Shown here piece after piece: positions 1-11,459 of a DNA stretch of 64,000 nt. Source of the DNA: Schizophyllum amplum (Eukaryota; Basidiomycota; Agaricomycetes; Agaricales; Schizophyllaceae); assembly GCA_007026445.1 (NCBI GenBank), contig VDMD01000019.1, positions 124,001-188,000 on the forward strand. Reading direction: 5' to 3'. A model generated the notes under the pieces. It worked only from the letters and a program-made list of their open reading frames with translations. It did no database searches and was not told where the DNA came from. Both the position numbers and the translations under genes were made by a program. Each line of letters starts with the position of its first letter. Position 1 is the stretch's first letter.

Positions 1-1700
1 GGTACCCGGCGAGATGATCGATCTGGGAGAGGGGTAGAGGGGGAGGGGGAGCGAGACAAAGCGCACCTCATCGTGTGCGAGGTCGCACACGCTGCGGGAG
101 AGGGGCGCCGTCGCCTCGCTTCTCGCGCTGGTAACGTCGGAACTCAGTGCTGTGTGGAACATTGAGCTTATATATCATGTGCACAGTTTTAGCCGCGCAC
201 CTTCAACCCCGTCGAAGGCTTTGCTCGCCAGACTCCGCTTGCAGCCGCGTCAGACGCATAATTGCCTTTGGGGCGCCCGTCGTCAGGCTTCCGCTGTGTC
301 CTGGATTTTCAGTTATTTGGTATGCTTTCCGCGAGAGCGGTGGTAATGGTAGGGGGTAATCGCAGTCCGATGGTCCTCGTTGAGCGCTCACCTTCTTAGA
401 CGCTATTTGATCGGTTGAAACTCATCCGAGAAACGTTCTGTTCGGTCGTCGTTCAGAACTTTCTCGCTGTCAGTTCTAACAAAACAGCGTCGTTCTGAAC
501 GCAGTTGAAACTTGGCGTCAGGCCCTTATAGGGGTCTGCGCCGTCCTTTGGCCCGTGGGGCGGCTGGGGCCGCTAGCGGCTAGGGGCTAGGTAGGGGCTA
601 GGGCTAGGTAGGGCGGCAGAGCCAGCGGGGTCCAAAATCGGTCGAGCACCGATTACGGCCGACGAAATCGGTCGAGGACCGATTTTCACCGATTTTGCGG
701 GAGTTGCCGAATGGCGTGGGAAAGCCGCTCAGGCAGATCGCCCGCCTTGTTCTGCGCGCTCACACTCACGAACAGCGACGTCGGACGGGCCAGCAGAGGC
801 GCCCCACACAAAGAGAACACGCGCGAGGGCTGTATATGGTTCTAAACCGGGATTCCGTGCGTCGAAGGTGCGTGTTGGGCTCTGCCCCCGGAACGCTCGC
901 TAACGCAGATAATAGGGGCAACGCGACGGACGGCGTGGGGCGGGGGGCGGGGCAAGTAGAGAGATTGAAAATAACGACAGGAGGCGGTATAAGTGCGAAC
1001 GAGGGGAGAGGTGGACGCGGCGGGGGACGACGGGCGGCGGGCCGCTCTTCAGGACATCGACATATCCCCAACGCCAGGGCTCAACCTCGCACGTTGCGTC
1101 TGAAGCAGCCCCCTCCCTTCCCTTCACCTTGTACCTCCCCTCGTCTCTGGAGACATCCCTACCCATGTCCCCCATTCACGACAACCCTCCACGCCCGGCA
1201 TGACCCCTTCTCCCGATCACCATTCATTTGCATCCCCTTCTTGTCTCTACCCCTCTAGTAGTAATACCTAGATGTGTAGTTATCTTGAATATGCATCTCT
1301 TTCACCCGTAACTTGCCCTTCCGACCCAAAAGAAGAGCGCGACGCGCTCATTTTGCCGCGCAGCGCGAGCAAAATGTCGACAAGTTGACATTGAGCCCGA
1401 GGACAATGAGCATCATTTACGCTGCACGATAACGACAGGCGCGGCGAACATTGATAACCGTAGGCGACGAGCAGTTGCGCGGCTTGCTTTCGAGGGCGCG
1501 CTACCGCGCGCCACGCAGATCTCGCTGGCCAGCTCTTCGAGCTTTCCACCGGCCCCTCCGGGGCCGGACCACGCTGGCTATGACCAAATTTTCGTGCGAA
1601 CTGCCTTCCATTTGTAAAAATCACCTCTGAACGTCACAGCGCCGGACGATGGAATTTCAATTACGCCTTTGTTCCGCCCTGGCTCTCGCCACCATGGACT
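1..1700. other. Left-edge region without a supportable gene
   Basis: Open frames exist on both strands but they overlap one another, are arginine/proline rich as expected from GC-rich non-coding DNA, and show no domain or consistent splice sites. The segment 565-620 is a run of degenerate CTAGGG/GGCTAGG words. I see no gene here that I would defend. Confidence 0.5.
635..685. repeat. Two adjacent short hairpins built on AATCGGTC
   Basis: Two imperfect palindromes lie side by side: AATCGGT-CGAGC-ACCGATT (about 636-654) and AAATCGGTC-GAG-GACCGATTT (about 665-685), followed by a third half site, ACCGATTTT. The arms are 7 and 9 bases. They could be a protein-binding palindrome or the remnant of a transposon end; nothing nearby decides. 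Confidence 0.45.
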
Positions 1701-1748
1701 TCCTTGACGGTTGAGTGGTCAAGCTTTCACTTGTGATTGACTATACTC

Positions 1749-2671
1749 ATGAACCGTGCAGCTACTCTCAACCGCACAAAGAACGTGAATACCCTCCGGA
1801 GCTTCCACCACTTCGCCCGCGTCAGGTCTGTATCACTATCTATGCGCCCATCCCTGGCCATTTACTAAAATCATCAGCGCCTCCGTCTAGACATCGTCTT
1901 CTGTTATGCTCGGTACTCGTTACACTGTCGTGGAAGATTGGCAGGACGTGTCCAGATGGATAAACTATCGAATTGGGCGTACACAGAACGTGGTCTAGTC
2001 ACGTTCACGGCTACGTTACCATCACGAACGTGGCCTTCATGAATGATGGAGCCTACGTCGCCCACGAGTGGACATCCCCGACCTACAACTTGTCTGCCAT
2101 GACGTTGATCCAACGGTATAAGAAGTTCAACTCGGGTCTCGATTATCGCCAAAAGGAAGACCTGCTCCTTCCCGAATGCGTCATATCGACTTCATGTCTC
2201 GTCCCTCGCCGTTGCTGGCAATTCCCCGGCGACACGGGCCATATTGGCATCCACCTTCCACGCGCTGTCGCTGCGTCGGCGATATCCTTATACTATCCTG
2301 GGGACAATCTTCTGAACGCCGACGATCCTGCTATGCCGAGGCAACTACGGGCCTGGAGTCTCATCGACGATGTCACCGTACGGCGGGCAGGAAATGCTAC
2401 CACCGAAAACCCCGGCTATTTCTACCAGGAGTCTACCAACTACACCGACTACCGTGCATGGAGCTCGTCGCAGCTGGCCAAGTCTGTCTTTCTACTGCTC
2501 GGCACATGGGAGAATCCTGTGCGCCACGTTGCGGGATACACGGAATTCAAGATCCCGAAGTCGACGCTGACAGTTGAGTCCGAGCTGATGATTTTGGAAG
2601 TAAGCTCTAATTGGGATGTACACAAGAATACGTGTTTGTACATGGTAGGCATACACGCACTCGAAGGCTGA
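1749..2671 (+). CDS. SUN-domain (Sad1/UNC-84) membrane protein
   Basis: SUN proteins sit in the inner nuclear membrane and, with KASH proteins, link nucleus and cytoskeleton. The C-terminal domain is visible: a motif like PPECVIS ahead of RRCWQFPG, then GHIGIHLP, and near the end LMILEVSSNWD and CLYMVGIHALEG, the conserved SUN tail. My exon model is 1749-1825, 1891-1947 and 1987-2671, giving about 270 residues. Exon 2 then encodes a hydrophobic stretch (LLLCSVLVTLSW) that would be the single transmembrane segment of a short type II protein. The two introns are 65 and 39 nt; the second is short and the least certain part. The SUN domain itself (about 2080-2665) is secure, the start codon is not. 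Small SUN-only proteins of this kind are common in Agaricomycetes. Confidence 0.68.
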
Positions 2672-3152
2672 AAATCACATATTTAGCGAGACTTGCTTGT
2701 CCGATAGGCTAAGGTCAAGGCCATTGATCCCGCTAACTGAACGTGCCTATGGCGCCGCGTCGAGTCCAGTCTGTTGTACGGCGTCCTCTCGTCAACTAGC
2801 ACCTCCCACCACAGATCTACTCGGTGCCTGTGCACTCGCGCATGCGTATCGTTTGGCAGCAACGGGTGGCGCACTCTCGGACTCCCCGACATCTGCAGTC
2901 ACGTCGGGTATAGGTGAGTAACACGAAAGTGGAAGTGATCGGAGTAAGTAGGCACCAGTCGCGCGAGTGCAAGTCACTTGCGCAAGTCCTGACATGCGCG
3001 GCCGGGCTGGCTGACTCATCTAATGGCGTCTATTTGTCCAGCGGGGTTGCGCACGTGTCGTCGTGGGCGCCAATCATTCCTGCATCCTTCCACCGCGTCG
3101 TCGTCGCCGCCACCGTGCTTGCCTGTGTTTTGAAGCTCTCGCCCTTTGCAAT
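2672..3152. other. Intergenic region
   Basis: About 480 bases between the SUN gene stop and the next start. Short frames are present on both strands without recognisable content. It probably contains the 3' end of the SUN gene and the promoter of the next gene. Confidence 0.5.
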
Positions 3153-3802
3153 ATGACTGAACTGTCGCCGGAGGACCTGGAGGATCTTGCTGCGCTCCTC
3201 GAGGAGAACGGCGGAGTCGCTATGCTTCAGCGTTACATTGATGAGGTGCGTGCTGTTCTCGTTGTTGACGCCTGTCTAACGCATAATCACAGGTAGTCTC
3301 ACCTACGATCATCAGGATGAAGAGGATTACTGTCGACAACGCCGAAGAATGGGTCGACAAATTCACCGACTGGATCGTTGCCGCCTCCCAGCAACGTCAT
3401 CGCACCAGCTCCACGCCCTTCCGCTCCATCTCAAATACTTCTAGTGAGCAAGATGCCTACAGCACTCCAGCGAAGGCAACTTTCTCTCGAGCCAGCAAAG
3501 CTATTGTATCGCCTGTAACGCCCTATCGAGCCCCGAAAGCTATTGCAACGCACAAATCTACTGTAACGCCCTGGCGAGCCCCGAGCTCCTCGCTTCCTCC
3601 TTCGTCTCCTCCGGGCTCTACACCGAGGCGGCAACCTTCGTTACCTCCCCTTGATCTTTACGAATACTCGCCGCCCCAGACCGTAACTATGCCTATCATG
3701 CAACCCTCGGACGCGCGCCCGCTTCCAGACGAATTTTATCACCTCACAGACCTAGACTCATGCTGGTCAAACTCCATCCACAACACAGACCGGGATTCAT
3801 GA
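3153..3802 (+). CDS. Small hypothetical protein, acidic N-terminus and S/T/P-rich tail
   Basis: Two exons: 3153-3245 and 3293-3802, split by a 47-nt intron with a GTGCGT donor, a CTAAC branch site and a CACAG acceptor. The protein is about 200 residues. The first 31 residues are acidic and leucine rich (LEDLAALLEENGG), suggesting a short helix. The rest is low complexity with three imperfect copies of a (V/I)xPW/YRAP-type unit (TPYRAPKA, TPWRAPSS) and ends in an acidic segment. I do not recognise the family. The gene ends about 105 bases before the target duplication of the transposon at 3915, so the insertion lies just downstream of it. Confidence 0.55.
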
Positions 3803-3914
3803 CAGATATCGCGAACTGCACGACCGTTGTGGTAAGGCATATTGCCGGGAGGGAATGCATAAGCAACAGGAGAGGCGCGCGTGCGTGTATGCGCACGGTG
3901 TGCTGCCCTCGTAC

Positions 3915-4380
3915 CAGCTTGTGCTGTACCAAGGTTTGTAAACCACCCCGTGAATTTACGTAGCCCGGTTTGCAAACTGTACGTGAGCTTCACGGGAACG
4001 GCATTTGCCGACCCGAGAGCCCGCCGCTGCCTTCCGGGGTGCCGGGCAATGTCCAAAACGAGCACCGGCGGGCTGATAAACACAGCGCGTGGCCTTCCCG
4101 TCGCCGGGAGGCTCACGTGCTGCACTGATGCGCCGTCGGTGACGTCACCCCGACATGCCGACGCGTCGGGGGCGCGTCGCGCGCGCCCGCCGTCGCCGTC
4201 GCTCGTCACTCCGGGCGCGTAAATTCACAAAAATTTATATAATGTACTATATTATCTAGCTGATGTGGTATATGGTAAGGGGGAGGGGCGAGGAGCAGCA
4301 AAAGAGCGTGAAATGGGCGGGCGAAAATTTTCGCCGGCCCTCAACGCGCTCGCGCTGCTCGTGTAGGGGGCGGGGGCTTG
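3915..4380 (+). repeat. Left terminal inverted repeat of copy 1
   Basis: Pairs with 6749-7213 in inverted orientation. Open frames translated from the two arms are identical over more than 90 residues, so the arms are close to identical. It contains a TATATAATG stretch near 4235, which could serve as a promoter reading into the element. Confidence 0.85.
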
Positions 4381-5370
4381 CGGGACGGGTGGGGGCATGT
4401 ACGAGGATGTCCCCTGAAGTAGGGGACGCGTGACCGCGCCGGCAGACGCATGCATTCACGCTGAGCGACGAGGTTGCGGCGAGGGCGGAGGACATCGTTC
4501 CCCATGCGATCGCAGGCCATGCCCGGTGCAGGGCGCGCTGAGCGTCGCTCAGCGCACCACAGCGCACGCGTACGGCACCAGACGACATGCAGCAGCATGT
4601 CGCTAGTGTGCACGAGCCGAGCACGTTGTACGTGGCTCGCACTGCCGCTGCCGCTCACGGACGCGGAAGCGCCCGCTAAGAGCCCGCGCCAGGACCATAC
4701 CCAGGCGCTGTGCTCCCTAGAAAGGGCAGACAGACGCTCAGAGCAGGCGTCGGGGCGTCAGGCCGCGTCGTTGCGTGACAGCAACTGTCGCGCGTGGCCT
4801 CGCGACGCCGGTGAACAACGTTGTCCGCGCTATTGGCGTCCACAAAGCGGTAGGTAGGAGAGGGGAAGGACGCGTGGGGTGGGTGGGGGCGCGTGGGCGC
4901 GTGGGGGCGCAAGGGTGGGGGGGGGCGCGTTGATAGCAGCGCGGTGGCGGCAGGTGGCCGCGTATGCGTTCGCATTGCCTCAGAGGGCTCCCCGCTTAGT
5001 CCCCTACCTCGCTGTGGGCAAAGGTGGTAGAGGCCGCTGCTGGGGAGCTCTCTGAGACGGTGTACGCGCGTGCGCGGCCGCCTCAGGTCTGCACAACGAA
5101 AATCGACAGTATTAGTACCATTGACGCGTCATATGGCTAGCAGACGCACCTTACAGGGCCCCCGTGCCCGTACCCTGCGTCTTCCACGCGCCCAGCGCGT
5201 TTGGCGGCGACCGTGCGGCGGCGAGATGGTGGTCGGAGGAGAGGAGCATGCGTGACCGTCACGTCACGAACGCGTCTGCATGAGCGCGTTCGGCGGCGCG
5301 CGCGGGCGATGCTGAGCCATCGCATCCCATGCTCACTCACAAAACAGCGTTTGACTGCACATCTTGTACT

Positions 5371-5859
5371 TTAGATCTCTGATATAGGGCCAGATGTAAT
5401 TGTACTTAGCCAAAACATATCGTAATGGTGATATAGACTAGAATCAGCCACTGTCAGCCGTTCACTGGCCTTATCCAAATAATCTGAGCCTTCTCCTACA
5501 GTAGTTATACATGTTATAGGTACATATAAGCGATATCTTCTAGTCCTGAAATTTTTGAAGGAGGATCCCTGCAAGGGAAGCACGAGAGTGGCATCTCGCT
5601 TCAGAGAGAGAACAAATGCAAACCCCTCGATTTCATTCACTCCCTCATACAACTCGTTCATCAGTTACCTACCTTCCCGCCGTTCAAATCGTTTGAAAAT
5701 TTCGGATATATATGCCTGAGGTACTCTAAGCAGTATCGTTGTGTTATTTTGTGCTCTCATGTAATGTGGCCGTTTGCCGAGACTGTCGAACACAACGACG
5801 AGGGCCCTCGGATGCCGGTCCGAGGGTCGGACCGACATCCGCGCGGTCCCGAAGAACAC
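5371..5859 (-). pseudogene. Candidate transposase fragment of the long-TIR element
   Basis: On the minus strand a frame runs through VFDSLGKRPHYM to ERREGR, meets one TAA stop near 5665, and continues in the same frame with FAFVLSLKRDATLVLP, FRTRRYRLYVPI and YHHYDMFWLSTI before a stop at 5371. The other copy of the element keeps the first block at protein level (VVFDGLGKWPLYIKA, about 34870-34990) and also has a stop at the matching place. A conserved stop at one site suggests an intron (GTAGGT donor here) rather than two independent mutations. I do not recognise the family; a divergent transposase is the obvious guess. Confidence 0.4.
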
Positions 5860-6748
5860 TGTTTGCGGTCCCTAAGAACACGCTATAGATGCGCGCGCAC
5901 CACCGACGGCGCATTCCATGCCGCCGATGGCTCCCGCGGCCTCCCCCTCGCTCCCTACCCACTGCACACACCTTCCCCAGGGCATCACGCACCGCTTCGA
6001 GCGTGATCGCGGCGTGACCGTCACTCGAACCTCTCCTCTCCCCTCCATCGTCTCCGCATGCCCTCGTCGCCCGTCAACTCGCCAACACGCTGAGGGAGAA
6101 CAAAGCGGAAACGGGGGATCAATGAATCCCCCCTAGGTGCGTCATTACACAAGATTGGAGGACTACAAGCTAACTAAAAACACGGGCCATGCTCGCTGCG
6201 AGCCGCGCTCGCTTCCTCACACACCGGCACAAGAGGTAGGGCAGCGAGAGCTGCCCTACGCTACATCCTTCTTTCACCCACATCACTCCCCCCACCCTGC
6301 CGCCTAACGCGATGCCGCGCGCAAAGCCCGTCGTCGACGCGCGTCGAGGCCTAGTGTGTGGCGTTGCGCGCGCGCCGCTGCCCCCCACCCCCCCTCGCGT
6401 CCGCGCCACCGTCTGCATCTGTGCACCCTCATAGGGTGCTTAGTGCTCGGGTATGCGTGCCGGGGCCGCAAGGGCGCATGCTCACGACCGCTTGCGCTGG
6501 CGGGAGGGCGAGCTGAGCCTGGCCGCGCACGACGCGCAGCGTCTCAGCGCGCGCCTATCGGCGCATACTATGGTGCGCGGTCCATGACACGTGGAGCGGG
6601 AGTGCGCTTCAAAAGCGCTTCCGACGCCCGCTACCACCGCGATCGTGCTGTTCGATATGGACGCTAACGCAGCGCAGCGCGGCAGCGCCTTCCACCAAGG
6701 CGAAGGCATTGCCTATGCCCTCCCCCATCCTCTCCTCACGCTCTACAT

Positions 6749-7213
6749 AAGCCCCCGCCCCCTACACGAGCAGCGCGAGCGCGTTGAGGGCCGGCGAAAA
6801 TTTTCGCCCGCCCATTTCACGCTCTTTTGCTGCTCCTCGCCCCTCCCCCTTACCATATACCACATCAGCTAGATAATATAGTACATTATATAAATTTTTG
6901 TGAATTTACGCGCCCGGAGTGACGAGCGACGGCGACGGCGGGCGCGCGCGACGCGCCCCCGACGCGTCGGCATGTCGGGGTGACGTCACCGACGGCGCAT
7001 CAGTGCAGCACGTGAGCCTCCCGGCGACGGGAAGGCCACGCGCTGTGTTTATCAGCCCGCCGGTGCTCGTTTTGGACATTGCCCGGCACCCCGGAAGGCA
7101 GCGGCGGGCTCTCGGGTCGGCAAATGCCGTTCCCGTGAAGCTCACGTACAGTTTGCAAACCGGGCTACGTAAATTCACGGGGTGGTTTACAAACCTCAGT
7201 ACAGCAAAAGGTG
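6749..7213 (-). repeat. Right terminal inverted repeat of copy 1
   Basis: Reverse complement of 3915-4380. It ends GGTACAGCAAAAGGTG-like at 7213, directly followed by the CTCGTAC target duplication. Confidence 0.85.
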
Positions 7214-7220
7214 CTCGTAC

Positions 7221-10200
7221 GGGCAGGCGGAATCGGACTGGAGGCAGCTCGACATGGGCGGAGTCGGAACAGCGGCCAGGGAAGCGAATGCGACACATAC
7301 AATATTCAACCCTCTTCCACAAATGTAACCCTTCGCTATGCCTTCACTCTTGCGTTACTTCTTTTTCAATGCCGCACGTCTTCCTTCTGCATGCTTCTCC
7401 TTCCCTCATGCCCCACTATCCGCTCTTCCATATAACCCCACGACACCCTATGAACGGCCTATGAACGTCCTTCCTTTAGCGCCGCCGATACCCCCTGGAT
7501 ACCCCTACACACCTTGATCCAACTCTGCGACTCGGATGTGGTGAACGAAAATTGTAAGTACGGACGGCTGCGAAAGATCGCGATGCATCGATGTCCCGAC
7601 TGACGATGGTCCGCTGCGGCCATGGGTTCACGCGAATCTCTCAAGTACCAGCCGCATGCATTCTAGATAGAGCACGAGTAGTACATGATGGGGCGGATAG
7701 GTGCACTGGATCCGCATGCAGTGTGGGGTGGAGGCGACGAATGCGCAGAATGGAGGTGCTGAGTGCAGAGGCCACGAATACAGGACCCGACGTGTAGGGA
7801 TGTACTCTCGGCATTGTGCAACGAGCTGGCACTAAGACGGGGTGAACTGGAGGACGTCGAAGTGAAGAAGCTGAAGTCCTCTTCGAGCGCCCGAATAGTA
7901 GCCGCGGCAGCGCACCGAGGAGTCGGAGGATATAAGTGCAGGTTCAGCAACTGAAGACTAAGAACTTCGAGGTGCAAAACATGGTAGATGGATGGAAGAA
8001 GAAACTGGAGAGGGCGGTCGACCATGATCATGACGCGCCACGTTTTGGCGGCGGCCTATAAGGGGGCGGATACTTGAGGATTACGGAGCGCTTATGAGAA
8101 CGACGCGCAGGCGCGGCGCCATGCCCTTATGTTGCCCTTCTGAGCGAGTCTAGTCGAGGCGCTCTGAACTCAGCATGCCTGCGCGCGCCCTTCGATGGCG
8201 GATGAAGTGGTTTTGCCGGCGGCCCCGGCGCTTCGGCGACCTCTCCTTTCTCACCTCGTTCGCCTTCCTGAGTGGGAAGAGATGGAGTGCTGGGATAGCC
8301 TAGGAGCTCCTGAGAGAACGGATGGTGAAGGCCCCGGATGGGATGCTGCACGCGTCTAACACGCCGAAAGCTGTCTACGGTCGGGCCGGTGGGCCCGACT
8401 GGTCTAAGCGTTCCCTCGTAAGCCCTCCCAGTCTCCCTACTGCAATGCGCCCCGCAATAAGAAACAAAATGGCTTCCAGCTTAGCTATCAATTGTCTGAG
8501 GACGTAGAGAGATGTGGCGATCCCAGAAGTCCACTCGCGTCTCTTTCCCTGCTTTGGCATCTGGTGCGTCGTGAAAGTTAACTTGACGAAATCACCATCT
8601 GCTTTTGAGACCAGCACGTAGCTTCCATGCCAGTTCCATGCCGACGCGCGCAATCCCTCTCCTCTCGCCCTTTCGCCGGCTTCAACTTCATAAGTCACGA
8701 CTGTTCTCAGGGAGCTAGCAAAGCCACGCGACTCCTTGCTGCGCGACCAGGCGTCACACGCCAGATTGCACTCTGAGATCGCAGGGAGTCAATAGCAAGA
8801 AGAGAAGTTAATACTGATCCATTTTCCCTATGCAGCAACAATGTCCTGTCAATGGCACCAGCGACACCCGCCTCTGCAAGCGCGAAGGACCGCGCGCGTC
8901 CACATCGCTGTCTGCAGCACCTCCCGGTTCGCAGCCAAGACCGCCATTGAAGCCGTATAGATGCCCATCTCTGCGTTGGGGTGCGGGTTCGGTGCTTCGG
9001 GGGATGAGAATTGATTTACTAAGTCGCCGTTAGCGGATGTGAGAACACGAGTATGACGAGCACGCACATGCTGGCTGCTGCGCGACTTCCTCGGGCGTCA
9101 CGATAAGAGGACTGGGCGGCCTCAGGGACCTCTGGCGTGGCCAGCGCCTCAGCGGCAATGGACGTCGCCGAGGACATTGCCGCTGAGGCGCTGGCCACGC
9201 CTTTCAGATAGTCGGCGAGAGTGACGGCCGGTTGGTCCACTTCGGTTACGGCTCTTGACCGTCGGGAGTCATCAACACGTCGGATGTTGGCTTCTCAACG
9301 GCAGCTGTCGGGCCCAGAGGGCGGCTCTCAATTCATCTTCACCTTCACCTTCCTCCTCAACGAGCATAGGCTCCTCCTAAGCAGAACGATCTATCTCTGC
9401 TTCAGCGGTATCTCCTACTCGATTGGCGTCACCTCCTGCTCCATAGGCGCACATTCTGCCGCCTGATAGATGCATCCCCGCGCGGATTCACAGCGTCCTT
9501 TTCTTCCTGCTTGAATTCCACATCCTCAATGGCGGCAATAGGGATTTTGACCGCAGATCCGCACCTTGACAAACGACTCCAGGAAGAACGGCTTCTTGAC
9601 GTCCGTACGTTCAAGGTTGCGCGTTGCGGTGAGCGTCGAGCCTTCCGTATACACGTTCAATGCGCCGTACCGTGCAAGGACATCAAGAAGTGCAGGGACG
9701 CTGGATATCGTAAGTGCTGGGGCGGCGAGCGATACTGCAGCGATGAGAACGCTCTTCATAGTAGCCGCGGCCGGGCTCACCGGAGTCAACGAAGCGCCGC
9801 AGTACGCCCGCGTGCATGCCGAGGAGCTCTCGCTGCACCTGCCCGACGTCTCGCGAGTCGCCAACACGTCTTCATGTGGTCTCACCGGCGCGCCTGCGCG
9901 AAATATTGATCATCGAGGTCTCGGACGTGTCGGACGGTGGGTCTTCTGGGGAAATCGAGCGGGAGGACGCAGACGAGGACGAGGAGATCGGGCAGGAGGA
10001 GGTCCTGGCAGCGGAAGACGCGAAGGAGGCCGCGCTTGTCGAAGCCCTCGTCCCCGGTCTCATCGACGAGGAGGCGGGAGTCAAGAACACTGTCGTCGAA
10101 CACAACGAAGTGGTTATCCGGACCGCCATTAAGATCGACACCGCTGCCCCCTAAGAGTAGATGTTGCATACTAAGTCCATCGAAGATACCCCTGCCGACC

Positions 10201-10400
10201 TTGTCAATGTTCCTAGGCTCATTTGTATCCCATACCATTACGATGCAACGACGATAGTAATGACCAATGCCAATATTTTGGTTCTAGGGCAGTAGACCCA
10301 GGTAGACAGATGCATACAGGCGCAAAGGGTTGCCTCGCTTTGGGATATTGTCAAGCTGCTGTCCCATTGACGACTGATGAAACACCGATGACTATATGCG
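7221..10400. other. Region without confident genes
   Basis: Frames of 60-130 codons lie on both strands, often overlapping. Two deserve mention: minus 8375-8698 (a hydrophobic run, SLYVLRQLIAKLEAILFLIAG) and plus about 9900-10154 (very acidic, IEREDADEDEEIGQEE). An inverted repeat of about 23 bp centred near 9160 (CCAGCGCCTCAGCGGCAATG and its complement) could form a hairpin. None of these can be assigned. Confidence 0.4.
9526..9759 (-). CDS. Possible exon with N-terminal hydrophobic segment
   Basis: Starting at the ATG at 9759, the minus strand encodes a signal-like N-terminus (MKSVLIAAVSLAAPALT) and continues to SFVKVRI. After a likely frame change or small intron, a second stretch (VKIPIAAIEDVEFKQEEKD, about 9540-9490) follows. 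The composition is more protein-like than its surroundings, but I recognise no family and cannot give a full exon structure. A secreted or organellar small protein is possible. Confidence 0.25.
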   Translation of the reverse strand: MKSVLIAAVSLAAPALTISSVPALLDVLARYGALNVYTEGSTLTATRNLERTDVKKPFFLESFVKVRICGQNPYCRH

Positions 10401-10406
10401 ATGCAA

Positions 10407-10857
10407 TCAGAAAGTGCACCGAGTGTGCGACAAGGGCATACCGATTATGATGATGTCGCTGGGAGAAGCTTCATAGTTGCGCTCGTTCATCCATTCGGTA
10501 ATGGTGCTAGCACGAACGCGAACCTCGCGCTGACTTCCCTCCACGGCGCCAAGCATCTTCATCTCAAGCTCTTCTATTTTGAGAAAAGAGCCACGGCAAA
10601 AGTAAACCGCGTACCTCTGGGTAAAGACCCGCTTCCGATCACAACGCCGCTGAACTGGCAAACGAACGAATGAGTCGTCTAGCTTAGGAAAACACAGACT
10701 TTGAAGCAGGTGGCAAGTGTTTACCTTCTTATTAATACAGAGCCATGTGCGAGTACCCTCTATGCGCACAGCGATCAGTCCACCAATTCGTGAGCCACGA
10801 TCACCAGTCCCGAAGCCGGGTGTAAGCTTGGTATCGTTGAGGTCGGCTGCGCCTGCT
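10407..10857 (-). CDS. Possible divergent FKBP-like downstream part of the nucleoplasmin-like gene
   Basis: Downstream of the nucleoplasmin-like domain the minus strand shows VRIEGTRTWLCINKK, a 46-nt intron-like gap (GTAAAC...CTAAGCTAG, about 10672-10717), then YAVYFCRGSFLKIEELEMKM, GSQREVRVRA and NYEASPSDIIIIG before a GTATGC donor near 10440. The order resembles the second half of an FKBP fold (GxGxxIxxxExxMxxMxxGxxRxVxV). In fungi FKBP prolyl isomerases of the Fpr3/Fpr4 type combine an N-terminal nucleoplasmin-like domain with a C-terminal FKBP domain. Frames do not join cleanly, so this is either a decayed partner domain or a mis-read intron structure. Confidence 0.3.
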
Positions 10858-11456
10858 TCACGGGTTGCGGGAATATGGGAGATACGCCGTCCGGAACTCC
10901 CGATGTCCGGTAGGCTTTGCTAGCGGTGAAGGTGAAGGTGAAGGTGAGCTTCCGCCCAGAGAGTACATGCTCAAGTCGAGGGGCTCGCTGCAACTGCCGA
11001 CCACAGACATAGAACTGGCTAGTCATGAGAGGCCGTCAGATCACTTCTTACAATATGGGACGTACTTGGGACCATTGACGGTGAGCTCATATGTTTGCGA
11101 CGAGCCTAGCGCCATGGATAGGCTGATCTGCTCGACCTGTAATAGGCGATGAGCTTACAAAGCCTTCCACAGGTATCATATGTACCTTGGACGGCGTTAG
11201 TACGCACATCGTCGCGCAGTTTAACCCGTCGAGTGCCGGGAAAAACGACAAGACTAGCTCCGTACGCTCCACTTGTGATACAATCTCTCGTCCAAGGGAC
11301 ACGTTCTGCAGTCGATAGCTATGGCCAGAAGGTAGGGTGAGCGGTTTTCCGGGGAGCAAGGTGACTGCCCTACACAGATGGTGAGTACGTCCGAAGGGTG
11401 ACTGGGTTAACTCACCATAGGGACTGGACGTTATCATGGAGCGATACGTCGTTCAT
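10858..11456 (-). CDS. Nucleoplasmin-like domain protein (FKBP39/Fpr-type N-terminus)
   Basis: Four exons on the minus strand: 11456-11416, 11369-11186, 11136-11066 and 11014-10858, with introns of 46, 49 and 51 nt that all have GT..AG ends. Splicing joins a start MNDVSLHDNVQSLW to AVTLLPGKPLTL, then CATMCVLTPSK joined to VEQISLSMAL, YELTVNGPN and SMSVVGSC. This is the order of the nucleoplasmin-like fold at the N-terminus of nuclear FKBP39/Fpr4 proteins (consensus WSLTLxPGK...LCSLTPGKxEQ...VxGxNxxxLxG). Such domains form pentamers and bind histones. The acidic tract and a clear FKBP domain that normally follow are missing; the predicted tail is serine/proline rich and stops at 10858. It may be a shortened paralogue. 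The splice joins restoring the motif make the gene call strong. Confidence 0.72.
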
Positions 11457-11459
11457 TGT

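Larger units (their letters stand above)
3915..7213. mobile_element. 3.3-kb transposon with long inverted repeats (copy 1)
   Basis: The element begins CAGCTTGTGCTGTACC and its other end, read inward, begins CACCTTTTGCTGTAC. It is flanked by the 7-bp direct repeat CTCGTAC (3908-3914 and 7214-7220), a target-site duplication. Terminal inverted repeats are about 466 bp (3915-4380 and 6749-7213) and nearly identical, so the insertion is young. A second copy in opposite orientation lies at 33454-36790. The 2.4-kb interior carries only a short stretch that looks coding (5371-5859, minus). Seven-base duplications with long inverted repeats do not fit the superfamilies I know best (hAT 8, MULE about 9, CACTA 2-3), so I leave the superfamily open. 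Confidence 0.85.

Noticed and set aside
575..615. Interstitial telomere repeat
   Set aside because: Only degenerate CTAGGG/GGCTAGG words; no run of TTAGGG.
9816..10257. Long overlapping frames on both strands around the acidic 9.9-10.15 kb segment
   Set aside because: Three frames are open because of biased GAG/GAC-rich composition. I could not tell which, if any, is real, and no domain is visible.
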